A stretch of DNA of 64,000 nt from Paenibacillus radicis (ex Gao et al. 2016) (lineage in GTDB: Bacteria > Bacillota > Bacilli > Paenibacillales > Paenibacillaceae), in contig NZ_BMHY01000001.1 of NCBI RefSeq assembly GCF_014641555.1, positions 775,706-839,705 of the forward strand. The letters are read 5' to 3'. The notes below the pieces were generated by a model, which was given only the letters and a program-made list of their open reading frames with translations, searched no databases and was not told where the DNA came from. A program made the position numbers and the translations under genes. Position 1 is the stretch's first letter. Every line of letters begins with the position of its first letter. This document shows, in pieces, positions 42,796 to 51,451 of the stretch.

Positions 42796-44049
42796 TTGTC
42801 GTTGATAGTGATGAAGTTTGGCGGAAGCTCGGTTGGAACACCGGAGCGGATGCAGCGGGTTGCAAAGCGGATAATTGAAAGCCAGCAGGCGGGCAACCGC
42901 GTCGTGGTTGTCGTATCCGCAATGGGAGATACAACGGATGATTTAATTGACCAGTCCAAGCTGATTAATCCGAATCCGCCGGCGCGTGAGATGGATATGC
43001 TTCTTACGACCGGAGAACAAATATCGGTTGCGCTTTTGTCGATGTCCATTCATCAGCTAGGTCATAAAGCGGTATCGCTGACTGGCTGGCAAGCGGGCAT
43101 CCGTACGGAGGCGGTACACAGCAAGGCGAAGATTACGGACATTCGTCCGGACCGGCTGCACAAGGAGCTTGACCAAGGCAATATTGTCATCGTGGCAGGC
43201 TTCCAAGGCATGTCGGAGGATGGCGATATTACGACGCTCGGACGCGGCGGCTCCGATACAACTGCGGTTGCGCTTGCTGCTGCTGTCGAAGCGGATGTAT
43301 GCGAAATTTTTACCGATGTCGACGGCGTTTATTCGACAGACCCGCGTGTTGTAAAATGCGCGCGCAAGCTGAATGAAATTTCGTATGACGAAATGCTGGA
43401 GCTGGCCCATCTCGGAGCCGCTGTATTGCACCCTCGCGCGGTGGAATACGCGAAGCATAACAATGTAAAGCTTGTCGTTCGTTCCAGCTTTACGCATAAC
43501 GAAGGTACAAGTGTGAAGGAGGAAGCGGTCATGGAGCAGGGAGTTGTCGTTCGCGGCATCGCATTTGACAAAAACGTAGCAAGAATTAGCATTCTCGGCG
43601 TTCAGGATGTTCCGGGCGTGCTCGCGAATGTGTTTGGCGCACTCGCGAATAATGGAATTGATGTTGACATTATCGTGCAAAGCGGTGTGCAGGACGGCAA
43701 AGCCGACTTCTCCTTCACTTTGTCCCGTGATGACAAGGAAAAAGCGGTTGAAGTTATTTACAGCATCCGCGAGAAGGTAGCTTTCCGTGAGGTTACTTCT
43801 GAGGACGATCTGGTGAAAATCTCGATCGTAGGCGCTGGCATGGTCAGCAATCCGGGAGTAGCTGCGACGATGTTTGCTGCAATCTCCGAATTGGGCGTTA
43901 GCATTAAGCTCGTCAGCACGTCGGAAATTAAAGTTTCCTGCGTGATCGCATCTGAGCCGCTGGTTGATGTCGTGCGTGCACTGCACACAGCATACGGTCT
44001 GGATACGGCGGAGCAAGCTTTCGTCGGCGGACCGCAAGATCGCAGATAA
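42796..44049 (+). CDS. lysC: Aspartate kinase, alpha subunit (full-length)
   Basis: 417 residues. Phosphorylates aspartate, the first step to lysine, threonine, methionine and diaminopimelate. Kinase domain: MKFGGSSVGTPERMQRVAKR, TTGEQISVALLSM, TLGRGGSDTTAVALAAAVEA, TDVDGVYSTDPRVV. Two C-terminal ACT domains (ARISILGVQDVPGVLANVFG; VKISIVGAGMVSNPGVAATM) bind inhibitor. TTG 42796 after GGGGAGTGA gives the N-terminus MSLIVMKFGG of Bacillus LysC type. An internal ribosome site at 43516 suggests a separate beta subunit. Confidence 0.95.
   Translation: MSLIVMKFGGSSVGTPERMQRVAKRIIESQQAGNRVVVVVSAMGDTTDDLIDQSKLINPNPPAREMDMLLTTGEQISVALLSMSIHQLGHKAVSLTGWQAGIRTEAVHSKAKITDIRPDRLHKELDQGNIVIVAGFQGMSEDGDITTLGRGGSDTTAVALAAAVEADVCEIFTDVDGVYSTDPRVVKCARKLNEISYDEMLELAHLGAAVLHPRAVEYAKHNNVKLVVRSSFTHNEGTSVKEEAVMEQGVVVRGIAFDKNVARISILGVQDVPGVLANVFGALANNGIDVDIIVQSGVQDGKADFSFTLSRDDKEKAVEVIYSIREKVAFREVTSEDDLVKISIVGAGMVSNPGVAATMFAAISELGVSIKLVSTSEIKVSCVIASEPLVDVVRALHTAYGLDTAEQAFVGGPQDRR
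43531..44049 (+). CDS. lysC: Aspartate kinase beta subunit (in-frame internal start)
   Basis: Within lysC, AAGGAGGAA (43516-43524) lies six bases before the in-frame ATG 43531. The resulting 172-residue protein (MEQGVVVRGIAFDKN onward) contains just the two ACT domains. This matches the known Bacillus subtilis LysC arrangement, where the beta chain (about 163 aa) starts at the corresponding ATG and makes an alpha2beta2 enzyme. The codons here are also constrained by the alpha chain, so the site could be chance. Confidence 0.7.
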   Translation: MEQGVVVRGIAFDKNVARISILGVQDVPGVLANVFGALANNGIDVDIIVQSGVQDGKADFSFTLSRDDKEKAVEVIYSIREKVAFREVTSEDDLVKISIVGAGMVSNPGVAATMFAAISELGVSIKLVSTSEIKVSCVIASEPLVDVVRALHTAYGLDTAEQAFVGGPQDRR

Positions 44050-44069
44050 TTTAGAAATGATAGAAAAGA

Positions 44070-44104
44070 GGCCATCCGCGGCAAACGGATGGCCTTTTTT
44101 TTTG
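44070..44104 (+). terminator. Terminator after lysC
   Basis: GGCCATCCG / CGGATGGCC around CGGCAAA, followed by nine T. On the minus strand a CTCTTTTC tail could also serve comB. Confidence 0.93.
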
Positions 44105-44146
44105 TTCACTATGCACAGCTTCCGGTTCGCCGGGTGGTTCTTCTCA

Positions 44147-44863
44147 TTAGCCGCAATTGCTGATTAGCATATCGCCATAAAGTCTCGGCACCTCGTTATA
44201 GCGGTCGATGGCGGCGCAGCTCTCCAGATCTTTGCGCAAGCCGAGCTTCAACAGTTTTTTTCCGGTCATGCCCTGTTGAATGGTTTCCTTGATGGCATGG
44301 GACCGGTCGCCGTATAACGCAAGCATGGCATAGCCAAAATCGTCGAGCTCCAGCGTTCCTCCCGTCAGCCCCAGCAATCTCTCCAGCAGCAGCCCGGCGC
44401 AAAGACCGTCTTCCAGTGCAAACTCATCGTTGCTGCCCGCACATAAAATAACGATATCCCGGCGCAGCTCTACCGCTGCTTTAGCGCAAGCCGAAGCATT
44501 AAGCAGCGCACCGGCCAATACAAAATCCGCTTTAGCCGATTTCACAATGGCGCGGGTACCGTTTGTCGTCGTTAAAATAATTTTCCGGTCCCGGACCTCT
44601 GGACTCGTATATTCATCCGGAGAAGAGCCAAGGTCGAAGCCGGGTATTTTCCGGCAAAACCGCTCTCCTCCAAGCAAATCGCCCGCCTGCCGCGCTGCCC
44701 TCGCTTCCAAGACCGTCTCTACCGGAACGATGCCGACGGAGCCGGCTGCCAAAGCGGTAACGATAGTACTGGACGCACAAAGCACATCGACGATTAAAGC
44801 CGTTTTATGGTGAAATTGCGCCGAGCTCGCTTCATTGACGCTTGAAATGACCTGAACCCGCAT
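44147..44863 (-). CDS. comB: 2-phosphosulfolactate phosphatase (ComB family)
   Basis: 238 residues. Signature ALIVDVLCASSTIVTALAAG near the N-terminus, with DLGSSPDEYTSPEV, ILTTTNGTRAIVKSAKAD and LCAGSNDEFALEDGLCAG, all conserved in ComB-type Mg-dependent phosphatases. In sulfolactate and coenzyme M pathways it makes sulfolactate, an abundant spore compound in Bacillus. No other sulfolactate gene adjoins. ATG 44863 follows AAAGGCGG; an ATG at 44893 would add ten unconserved residues. Confidence 0.9.
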   Translation of the reverse strand: MRVQVISSVNEASSAQFHHKTALIVDVLCASSTIVTALAAGSVGIVPVETVLEARAARQAGDLLGGERFCRKIPGFDLGSSPDEYTSPEVRDRKIILTTTNGTRAIVKSAKADFVLAGALLNASACAKAAVELRRDIVILCAGSNDEFALEDGLCAGLLLERLLGLTGGTLELDDFGYAMLALYGDRSHAIKETIQQGMTGKKLLKLGLRKDLESCAAIDRYNEVPRLYGDMLISNCG

Positions 44864-45029
44864 TTCAATGATCCGCCTTTCTCTTAATGGCATTTGCTAT
44901 GATCCACTCCATACATTACGAATCATGCAAGCAATATATGCAGGATTCGCTGGGCATGTGCCCGTTATTATCGGAATGAATAGGAGACAAGCCCGCATAG
45001 AGTAATAGAGAAGGAAGGAGGACAAGGCA

Positions 45030-45296
45030 ATGCTGAATAAAATTGTACTCAGTATGGCGTCGCTTCGCATTACTTCGGGGATGATCGAAATATGTGCCGC
45101 GCTCCTTATGCTGCGGCTGAATCAGATTGACAAGGCGCTGCTCGTCAATTCCTCGCTTGCTCTGGTAGGCCCGTTGATATTGATTGCGACGACTACAATC
45201 GGCTTAGTAGGCCTGTCGGATAAGCTGTCATTCGGGAAGCTGGCTTGGATTGCAGCAGGGATCGCCTGTCTATTCATCGGTATTTTGAAAAAATAA
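45030..45296 (+). CDS. yqhV: YqhV-family membrane protein (DUF2619)
   Basis: 88 residues, three membrane segments, opening MLNKIVLSMASLRITSGMIE, with conserved LMLRLNQIDKALLVNSSLAL, the YqhV/DUF2619 pattern. Position directly before spoIIIAA is the same as in Bacillus. ATG after AGGAAGGAGG. Likely sporulation-associated by context; function unknown. Confidence 0.9.
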   Translation: MLNKIVLSMASLRITSGMIEICAALLMLRLNQIDKALLVNSSLALVGPLILIATTTIGLVGLSDKLSFGKLAWIAAGIACLFIGILKK

Positions 45297-45322
45297 TAGA
45301 ATCGATTCTAGCAAATAGGTGG

Positions 45323-45351
45323 ACATATTATTGGTGTCCAAGCATACAAAT
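45323..45351 (+). promoter_or_regulatory. SigE-type promoter of the spoIIIA operon
   Basis: -35 ACATATT (45323-45329), 13-bp spacer, -10 CATACAAAT (45343-45351), a good match to the SigE consensus (kmATATT / CATACAnT). The Bacillus operon is mother-cell, SigE-dependent. Confidence 0.82.
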
Positions 45352-45389
45352 GTAACTACGAAGGACAAACATCCGGGAGTGATGAAGGG

Positions 45390-46466
45390 ATGCTGAACCG
45401 AGTGGTTCATTTGCTGCCATTGGAGTTGAAGGCGGTGCTGGAAAAGCTGCCTGAAACGGCTCTAGCGCAGCTGGAGGAAATCCGGATCCGGGAAGGCCGG
45501 CCGCTGGAGCTTGGGCTTCGGGGCCAGTCCCGGTTTGCCGGAACCGACGGAACGCTTCGCATGACGGCCGATGGGGCATACAAGCCAACGGGAGATATTT
45601 GCCGCAAGCTGCTTGAACGCATTACGAACTATTCGCTATATGCAATGGAAGAAGAGCTGAAACGAGGGTTTATAACCGTCGCCGGCGGACATCGCATTGG
45701 ACTGGCCGGCAGAACGGTGCTGGACAGCGGAAGTGTCAGAGGCATCCGCGACATCGGCGCATTCAATATTCGCATCGCCCGGGAGGTAATCGGCTCAGCC
45801 AACCATTTGCTTCCTAAGCTGCTTGACCGAAGCCGGAAATCCATTTACTCGACGCTCATTCTCGCTCCTCCTCAGCAAGGGAAAACGACGCTCGTACGCG
45901 ACCTTGCCCGATCGATCAGCTATGGTCTATGGGGACAAGGCGAGGGAGCCGGCTGGCAGGGGAGGAAGGTTGGCGTTGTGGACGAGCGCTCCGAAATTGC
46001 CGCTTGTGTGCGCGGCATACCGACCTTTGATATCGGCCCGCGAACCGATGTAATGGATGCATGTCCGAAGGCTGAGGGCATTATGATGCTGCTGCGCTCG
46101 ATGTCCCCGGAAATTGTCGTCGCTGATGAGATCGGGCGAGACGAAGATGGGGAAGCAATCAGGGAAGCAAGTCATGCTGGTGTGAGCGTCGTCGCCACCG
46201 CTCATGCTTACGACGTACAGGACGCGCTTGGACGGCCTGTGCTGCGCCGGCTGCTAGAGGATGGCTCATTCCAGCAGATCGTTGAGCTGCGCCGGACGAC
46301 TGCAGGCTTTATGCATCGCATCATCAGCGCAGAGTCGGCGATCCGCAGTCCGGCCGCCAGGGAGCCTACAGCAGTGTTGACGGCGGCTTCGACTTCCACA
46401 TTTAGGCGGAGCGGAGCGGATCCCGCCCCGGTTGAGAGTGGCTTGCAAAGAGGCGGTGCGACTTGA
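45390..46466 (+). CDS. spoIIIAA: Stage III sporulation protein AA (ATPase)
   Basis: 358 residues. AAA/type II-secretion-like ATPase of the SpoIIIA-SpoIIQ channel. Walker A ILAPPQQGKTTLVRDLAR (~residue 157), VGVVDERSEIAACVRGIP, Walker B-like PEIVVADEIGRDEDGEAIRE, and GVSVVATAHAYDVQDAL. It is somewhat longer than Bacillus SpoIIIAA (307) because of a C-terminal extension (AAREPTAVLTAASTST region). ATG after GGGAGTGATGAAGGG. The stop overlaps the spoIIIAB TTG start. Confidence 0.95.
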   Translation: MLNRVVHLLPLELKAVLEKLPETALAQLEEIRIREGRPLELGLRGQSRFAGTDGTLRMTADGAYKPTGDICRKLLERITNYSLYAMEEELKRGFITVAGGHRIGLAGRTVLDSGSVRGIRDIGAFNIRIAREVIGSANHLLPKLLDRSRKSIYSTLILAPPQQGKTTLVRDLARSISYGLWGQGEGAGWQGRKVGVVDERSEIAACVRGIPTFDIGPRTDVMDACPKAEGIMMLLRSMSPEIVVADEIGRDEDGEAIREASHAGVSVVATAHAYDVQDALGRPVLRRLLEDGSFQQIVELRRTTAGFMHRIISAESAIRSPAAREPTAVLTAASTSTFRRSGADPAPVESGLQRGGAT

Positions 46467-46981
46467 TCAAGCTGCTGGGCGCCGTGCTCATCCTGTTCGC
46501 TGGAACGCTGATCGGCTTCCAGCAAGCGGCGAGATTCGCTGCAAGGCCGCGACAGCTTCGTCAACTCGCACATGCGCTGCAGCGGCTGGAGACCGAGATT
46601 GGCTACGGACATACGCCATTGCCGGAGGCGCTCGGACGAATCGCAACAGTTGTACCTTCTCCGATAGCGGATTTGTTCTTGCTGGCTGCGGAAGGCGTTG
46701 CGCATGACGACGGCTTGTCTTTCCGCGAAAGCTGGGAGCAGGCGATGAAGCAAGGGTGGGAGGCGACCGCGATGCGGGCGGGTGAGCAGGCGGTCATGCT
46801 GCGGTTAGGCTCCGCGCTTGGCATAAGCGACAAGGACGATCAGCTGAAGCACTTAAAACTGGCGCTGCTTCAGTTGAAGGCGGAAGAGGATGCAGCCAAG
46901 GAGGACCAGGGACGCTACGAGAAGATGTGGAAAAGCCTTGGCGTACTGATCGCTGTGCTCGTCGTCATTTTGATGGTTTAG
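46463..46981 (+). CDS. spoIIIAB: Stage III sporulation protein AB
   Basis: 172 residues, the GspF/PilC-like component. N-terminal span (LLGAVLILFAGTLIGFQQAA), helical soluble region (RPRQLRQLAHALQRLETEIG, the family hallmark) and C-terminal span (LGVLIAVLVVILMV). TTG 46463 overlaps the spoIIIAA stop (TTGA) after GAGGCGGTG. Expected in the engulfed mother-cell membrane. Confidence 0.94.
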   Translation: MIKLLGAVLILFAGTLIGFQQAARFAARPRQLRQLAHALQRLETEIGYGHTPLPEALGRIATVVPSPIADLFLLAAEGVAHDDGLSFRESWEQAMKQGWEATAMRAGEQAVMLRLGSALGISDKDDQLKHLKLALLQLKAEEDAAKEDQGRYEKMWKSLGVLIAVLVVILMV

Positions 46982-46996
46982 TGGGGTGCCGCGGAA

Positions 46997-47200
46997 ATGA
47001 ACATGGATGTGAGCGCCATCTTCCAGATTGCAGGCATTGGCATTATTATCGCCATGATTCATACGGTGCTGAAGCAGATGGGAAAAGAAGATATGGCGCA
47101 TTGGGTTACCGTAATCGGGTTTGTGGTCGTATTGTTCATGGTCGTTCGTTTGTTGAACGAATTGTTTCAGGAAATTAAGACGATTTTCTTGTTTCAGTAA
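46997..47200 (+). CDS. spoIIIAC: Stage III sporulation protein AC
   Basis: 67 residues, two membrane spans (IFQIAGIGIIIAMIHTVLKQ; WVTVIGFVVVLFMVVRLLNE), with MGKEDMAHWVTVIGF conserved. Size matches Bacillus SpoIIIAC (68). Small membrane component of the channel. ATG follows GGGGTGCCGCGG at moderate spacing. Confidence 0.94.
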   Translation: MNMDVSAIFQIAGIGIIIAMIHTVLKQMGKEDMAHWVTVIGFVVVLFMVVRLLNELFQEIKTIFLFQ

Positions 47201-47223
47201 ACTTTTAGGGAAGCCGCGAGTAG

Positions 47224-47628
47224 GTGAACGAAGTGGAAATCATTCAAATCGTCGGACTTGCGCTGATCGCCACCGTCCTCATTCTTGTCGTTCGAGAACA
47301 GAAGCCCATGTTCGCTTTCCTGCTTGCGGCGTTTACCGGCATTTTCATCTTTCTCTATTTGATCGGCAAGATCGACATTGTCATTACCGTATTGGAAGAC
47401 TTAGCGAACCGCTCGGGAATTCCGTCCATCTATTTGAAGACGATATTGAAAATTATCGGAATCGCTTATATTGCCGAATTCGGCGCGCAGATTGTCAGGG
47501 ATGCCGGTCAGGAAAGTATCGCTTCCAAGGTAGAGTTTGCCGGCAAGGTGCTCATTCTCGTTATGGCGGTGCCGATTATTAGCGTCATTGTGGAAACGGT
47601 AATCGGATTGCTGCCGGCGGGGGGGTAA
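47224..47628 (+). CDS. spoIIIAD: Stage III sporulation protein AD
   Basis: 134 residues, four membrane spans; IIQIVGLALIATVLILVVRE, SIYLKTILKIIGIAYIAEFG and IVRDAGQESIASKVEFAGKV are conserved. Two GTG starts are possible: 47224 and 47233, the latter five bases after AGGTGA and closer to the Bacillus N-terminus. The difference is three residues. Channel membrane component. Confidence 0.93.
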   Translation: MNEVEIIQIVGLALIATVLILVVREQKPMFAFLLAAFTGIFIFLYLIGKIDIVITVLEDLANRSGIPSIYLKTILKIIGIAYIAEFGAQIVRDAGQESIASKVEFAGKVLILVMAVPIISVIVETVIGLLPAGG

Positions 47629-47632
47629 AAGG

Positions 47633-48907
47633 ATGATGATGCATGCGATGAACAAAGCGAATACGTCCCGTACGATCCGATTTGTCATTGCCGTGTTCGC
47701 CATCTGGCTCCTGACCGCAGCGCTCCCCTCTGGCACTCCTGAACAATCGGCTTTTGCCAGCGAGGAACCAGCGGCAAGCACCGCCGGGACGCCAACCCAG
47801 CAGCAGGACGTATTGCCGGAGGGACTGGTAGGCAATGGGATGGACGGGGTCAGTACCGATGCAGTGGAATCCTTTTGGAAGAAATTAAAGGATGAATATG
47901 GCGGTTATTTTCCCGATCAGCAGATGCCTAGCTTTATGGAAATGATTATGCCGGGCGGACAAGGCCTTAAGCTCGAAACGGTCATTAAGGGGCTGCTGAG
48001 TTACTTCTTGCACGAGATTCTTTATAACGGAAAGCTTCTCGTAACTATCGTAATGCTAACGGTATTCAGCATGGTGCTGGAAACGCTGCAGAACGCATTT
48101 GAGCGCAATGCCGTCAGCAAGGTCGCTTATTCGATCGCCTACATGGTGCTTGTCATATTGGCGGTGAACAGCTTTCACGTCGCTATCGGCTACGCCAAGG
48201 ATGCGATCGGCGGCATGATCCAATTTATGCTTGCCATGATTCCGCTTCTGCTGACGCTGCTCGCTTCAATGGGCAACGTTGTAACGGTATCGGTGCTTCA
48301 CCCCTTAATCATTTTCATGATTCATGCTGTCGGGACCTTGATCTACACCGTCGTTTTTCCGCTGCTGTTCTTCTCCGCAGTCCTTCACATCGTTAGCGCT
48401 TTGACGGAAAAGTTCAAGGTGACACAGCTTGCCAACCTTCTTCGCAACGTAGGCGTTGGCGTCATGGGCGTGCTTGTGACCGTATTTCTAGGTGTGATTT
48501 CAGTCCAAGGGGCGACCAGCGCGGTGACGGACGGCATTACGATGCGAACGGCAAAATTTGTAACCGGCAATTTCGTTCCGGTCGTTGGAAGGATGTTTTC
48601 CGATGCGGCGGACACGGTCATTTCCGCTTCCATGCTCGCGAAAAACGCAATCGGCATTGCAGGCGTTATTATCTTGCTGTTTTTATGTGCGTTCCCGGCG
48701 ATTAAAATATTGACGCTTGCCCTCATCTACAATGTAGCTGCCGCGGTTATGCAGCCGCTTGGGGATTCCCCGATCGTCGAATGCCTGCAAACGATCGGCA
48801 AGACGATGATTTACGTATTTGCCGCGCTGGCCGCCGTCAGCTTGATGTTTTTTCTGGCTGTTACAATCGTGCTCACCGCCGGTAATGCGGCTATTATGGC
48901 GCGTTGA
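47633..48907 (+). CDS. spoIIIAE: Stage III sporulation protein AE
   Basis: 424 residues. A cleavable-type N-terminal signal (RTIRFVIAVFAIWLLTAALP), an extracytoplasmic segment of ~100 residues with Ala/Glu/Gln-rich spacer, then seven or eight membrane spans (IVMLTVFSMVLETLQNAFER; GVMGVLVTVFLGVISVQGAT; VLTAGNAAIMAR end). Polytopic core of the SpoIIIA channel. Three consecutive ATG codons start it after a G-rich site. Confidence 0.94.
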   Translation: MMMHAMNKANTSRTIRFVIAVFAIWLLTAALPSGTPEQSAFASEEPAASTAGTPTQQQDVLPEGLVGNGMDGVSTDAVESFWKKLKDEYGGYFPDQQMPSFMEMIMPGGQGLKLETVIKGLLSYFLHEILYNGKLLVTIVMLTVFSMVLETLQNAFERNAVSKVAYSIAYMVLVILAVNSFHVAIGYAKDAIGGMIQFMLAMIPLLLTLLASMGNVVTVSVLHPLIIFMIHAVGTLIYTVVFPLLFFSAVLHIVSALTEKFKVTQLANLLRNVGVGVMGVLVTVFLGVISVQGATSAVTDGITMRTAKFVTGNFVPVVGRMFSDAADTVISASMLAKNAIGIAGVIILLFLCAFPAIKILTLALIYNVAAAVMQPLGDSPIVECLQTIGKTMIYVFAALAAVSLMFFLAVTIVLTAGNAAIMAR

Positions 48908-48959
48908 CGATGCCTACAGGCAGTGACGCTGGAAGGACTTGCGGGAAGGAGCTGCTGCT

Positions 48960-49712
48960 TTGGTTACATGGCTGGGCGATTGGCTGAGAGATATTATTGC
49001 CGTTATTATGCTCGCTGTCTTCATGGAGCTGCTGCTGCCGAACAAAGCCATGCAGCGTTACGCTAGACTGGTCATCGGCTTGCTGATTCTGCTTACGATT
49101 TTGTCTCCGGTGCTTAGGCTGCTGCAAGGCGATTTCAGCTCCAGGCTGAGCGACAGTGTCCGGCAATGGGAAATGGGCTCCGGAACGCAGGACATCAAAA
49201 TGCCGACGCTGCAGGATATCCAGAAGGATGCGGAAAACCTCAGCAAGCGGCGGGACAGCCAAGCTGCTGCACTTACGCAGCAGACGCTCGAGAAAGCGAT
49301 GGCAAACGCGGTCTCGGAACGGACGAAAGCGAAGGTGGAGCAGGTGGATGTGGAGCTGAAATGGGTAGCTGAGGGCAGCAGGCGAACACCTTATTTGAGC
49401 AAAGTGACGGTTACGATGGCAGCAGTTGAAGCTTCGCAGCCTGGCAAGGGGGATGCAGCCCAAGATACAAAGCCGGATGTCCAGGTGGATGAGGTAAAGC
49501 CGGTCGACGTGTCAATCAAGGTAGATACTGGGTCTGTGGAGTCCGGTGCCACTGGGAAATCATCCGCCGGTGATGAGCTTGCGGAGGATGCTTGGATGAA
49601 GGTGAGTCCTGCTTTGGGCGATAAGGTGCGGAGTGTGCTGGCCGACGGCTGGGGAGTCAATCCGGAAATCGTACTTGTTCGTCAACCCGCTGCCAATGAC
49701 CGGAGGCATTAA
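48960..49712 (+). CDS. spoIIIAF: Stage III sporulation protein AF
   Basis: 250 residues: two N-terminal spans (LRDIIAVIMLAVFMELLLPN; YARLVIGLLILLTILSPVLR), then a soluble domain with long helices and an acidic, low-complexity insert at ~165-205 (QDTKPDVQVDEVKPVDVSIK). TTG 48960 eight bases after AAGGAG is preferred; the frame extends to a TTG at 48939 ahead of that site. The soluble part probably forms a ring in the intermembrane space. Confidence 0.92.
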   Translation: MVTWLGDWLRDIIAVIMLAVFMELLLPNKAMQRYARLVIGLLILLTILSPVLRLLQGDFSSRLSDSVRQWEMGSGTQDIKMPTLQDIQKDAENLSKRRDSQAAALTQQTLEKAMANAVSERTKAKVEQVDVELKWVAEGSRRTPYLSKVTVTMAAVEASQPGKGDAAQDTKPDVQVDEVKPVDVSIKVDTGSVESGATGKSSAGDELAEDAWMKVSPALGDKVRSVLADGWGVNPEIVLVRQPAANDRRH

Positions 49713-49739
49713 TAGACATTGCAAAGGAGGGTTAGGCAG

Positions 49740-50372
49740 TTGGCCAAATGGTTGCAAAGACTGGAGTCGCTTATCGGCGGAGGTGGACCAGGCGGGAAGA
49801 AACGCATAAAGACATTGCATATTCTACTCGTGATCGGCTTGATCGGTGCGGCTTTAATGGTGATGAACTCCTTTCTCTCCTTTAATAAGGTCGAGCCTTC
49901 GGCGCATGATCCGAATCCAGCTCCATCCGAAGAAGCGGCGTGGAGCGCCGGCGCCAAAGAGGGCAGCTCATTTGATCAAATCGAGCAGCCGCTGGAGCAA
50001 AGACTGAAAGAAATCTTAGAGAAGATAGTCGGTGTCGGCACCGTCCACGTTCTTGTAACGGTCGATTCCACAGAGGAACTCGTCGTGAAGGAGAATGACA
50101 AGGAGTCGCAATCGGTTACGGACGAGAACGACAAGAATGGGGGCCGTCGTCATATTACTTCTATAACGAAGGAGGGACAGGTCGTCATAACTGAGGTGTC
50201 GGGCGACCAGAAGCCTATCGTTACGAAGACGATAAACCCGCGTATCCGCGGCGTGCTCGTCGTTGCCAAAGGCGCGGAGAATGCGACCGTAAGACGCTTA
50301 ATTATAGACGCGGTGGAAAAGGGCGTGAACGTGCCGGCAAATCGGATTTCGGTTGCGCCTAGCAAACAGTAA
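49740..50372 (+). CDS. spoIIIAG: Stage III sporulation protein AG
   Basis: 210 residues. Short cytoplasmic segment, one span (TLHILLVIGLIGAALMVMNS), then a ring-building domain (PLEQRLKEILEKIVGVGTVH, VLVTVDSTEELVVKE, PRIRGVLVVAKGAENATVRR). It forms the large ring of the feeding tube. TTG 49740 after AAAGGAGGG is the likely start; an earlier TTG at 49719 is upstream of that site. Confidence 0.94.
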   Translation: MAKWLQRLESLIGGGGPGGKKRIKTLHILLVIGLIGAALMVMNSFLSFNKVEPSAHDPNPAPSEEAAWSAGAKEGSSFDQIEQPLEQRLKEILEKIVGVGTVHVLVTVDSTEELVVKENDKESQSVTDENDKNGGRRHITSITKEGQVVITEVSGDQKPIVTKTINPRIRGVLVVAKGAENATVRRLIIDAVEKGVNVPANRISVAPSKQ

Positions 50373-50426
50373 GTTTTAGTAATGAAAGTAGTGAAAAATT
50401 TAAATTGAATTGGGGAGGGTGTTCAC

Positions 50427-51032
50427 ATGAACACGAAAAGACAAACGATTTGGCTCGTATCAATGCTTAGCTTGATGGTGGTACTTTCTGCTTACTATCT
50501 GTTCACTCAGGACGGTAAATCGCCGGATCTCGTAACGGACGGCTCGCAGACAGAGCAAAAAGGGGACGCAACTGAAGTGGCAAAAGGCGATAACGGCATC
50601 ATCATCAATGAAGTCGAACACAAAGCCGGTGACCCGAAAACCGACAAGCAGGTTATCGACCAATTGGAGTCTGAAGGCGGTGCAGTAGCCAGCGTGTTTG
50701 CCGAGGTTCAGGAGAAACGCCAACAGCAATTTAATGAGCAAGAGGATAAAATACTTGCGGCGATTTCTAATGTGCAAACCAATCCGGAGGAATCAACTGA
50801 AGCGGCAAAAGCGCTTAATATGCTGGAGGAGAAACGAGAAAAGCTGAACGGTATCGAATCCGAACTGATGAAGCAATTCCACACTGCGATCGTCGACGAT
50901 CAGAATGACCGCTACAAAGTGGTTGTCGAAAGCGAAAAGCTGGATAAGGCACAAGCGGTTGGCATCATTGATCTGGTTATGAAGACAATGGATGTGAAGG
51001 CTGATCAAGTGACCGTACAGTTCGTGCCTTAA
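50427..51032 (+). CDS. spoIIIAH: Stage III sporulation protein AH
   Basis: 201 residues. One N-terminal span (TIWLVSMLSLMVVLSAYYLF), an acidic linker, a long helix (VFAEVQEKRQQQFNEQEDKI) and the ring domain (KYKVVVESEKLDKAQAVGII-type segment, MDVKADQVTVQFVP). SpoIIIAH meets SpoIIQ of the forespore across the septal space. ATG after GGGGAGGGTG. Last gene of the operon; terminator at 51055. Confidence 0.95.
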   Translation: MNTKRQTIWLVSMLSLMVVLSAYYLFTQDGKSPDLVTDGSQTEQKGDATEVAKGDNGIIINEVEHKAGDPKTDKQVIDQLESEGGAVASVFAEVQEKRQQQFNEQEDKILAAISNVQTNPEESTEAAKALNMLEEKREKLNGIESELMKQFHTAIVDDQNDRYKVVVESEKLDKAQAVGIIDLVMKTMDVKADQVTVQFVP

Positions 51033-51054
51033 GTTCACGCTTATAGCTTATGGA

Positions 51055-51083
51055 GACCGGGAGCGGCTGCTCCCGGTCTTTTG
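51055..51083 (+). terminator. Terminator of the spoIIIA operon
   Basis: GACCGGGAGC / GCTCCCGGTC around GGCT, followed by TTTTG. Confidence 0.92.
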
Positions 51084-51170
51084 TGTGCAAGTAGGTAAGC
51101 GGGAGAGCGGACTGCTGCAGAAAATGTAGAAGTGGCTAGCCCCCCTTATCAGGAGTTTTACCCTACAAAT

Positions 51171-51451
51171 ATTACGTTGGAAATATCCAACGTAATAGTG
51201 GGAAAGCAGCAAGAATACGCCCTACGTTGGATATATCCAACGTAGGGACGGTAAATACAACGGAGAAGGAGCTTGACGTTGGAAATATCCAACGTAGGGG
51301 CAGAAAAGCAGCAAAAAATGCGCCCTACGTTGGAAATATCCAATGTAGAGACGGTAAATACAGCGGAGAAGGAGCTTGACGTTGGAAATATCCAACGTAG
51401 AAGTGGAAAAGCAGCAAAAAATGCGCCTTACGTTGGAAATATCCAATGTAG
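51171..51451. repeat. Array of six TACGTTGG palindromes with alternating spacers
   Basis: Six copies of TACGTTGG-(6-7 nt AT)-CCAACGTA at ~51173, 51223, 51276, 51326, 51380 and 51429; the second is a perfect 26-bp palindrome. Two spacer types alternate: B (around GAAAAGCAGCAAAAAATGCG) three times and A (around ACGGTAAATACA-CGGAGAAGGAGC) twice, giving a ~104-bp higher-order unit. Several right arms carry the same C-to-T change. No cas genes. Short frames across it are not genes. Confidence 0.85.

Noticed and set aside
43057..44109. 350-residue minus-strand frame opposite lysC
   Set aside because: Shadow of a well-supported aspartokinase gene; composition is biased.
51171..51451. CRISPR array
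   Set aside because: Repeats are palindromic and regularly spaced, but spacers are only two recurring sequences and no cas gene is in the window.
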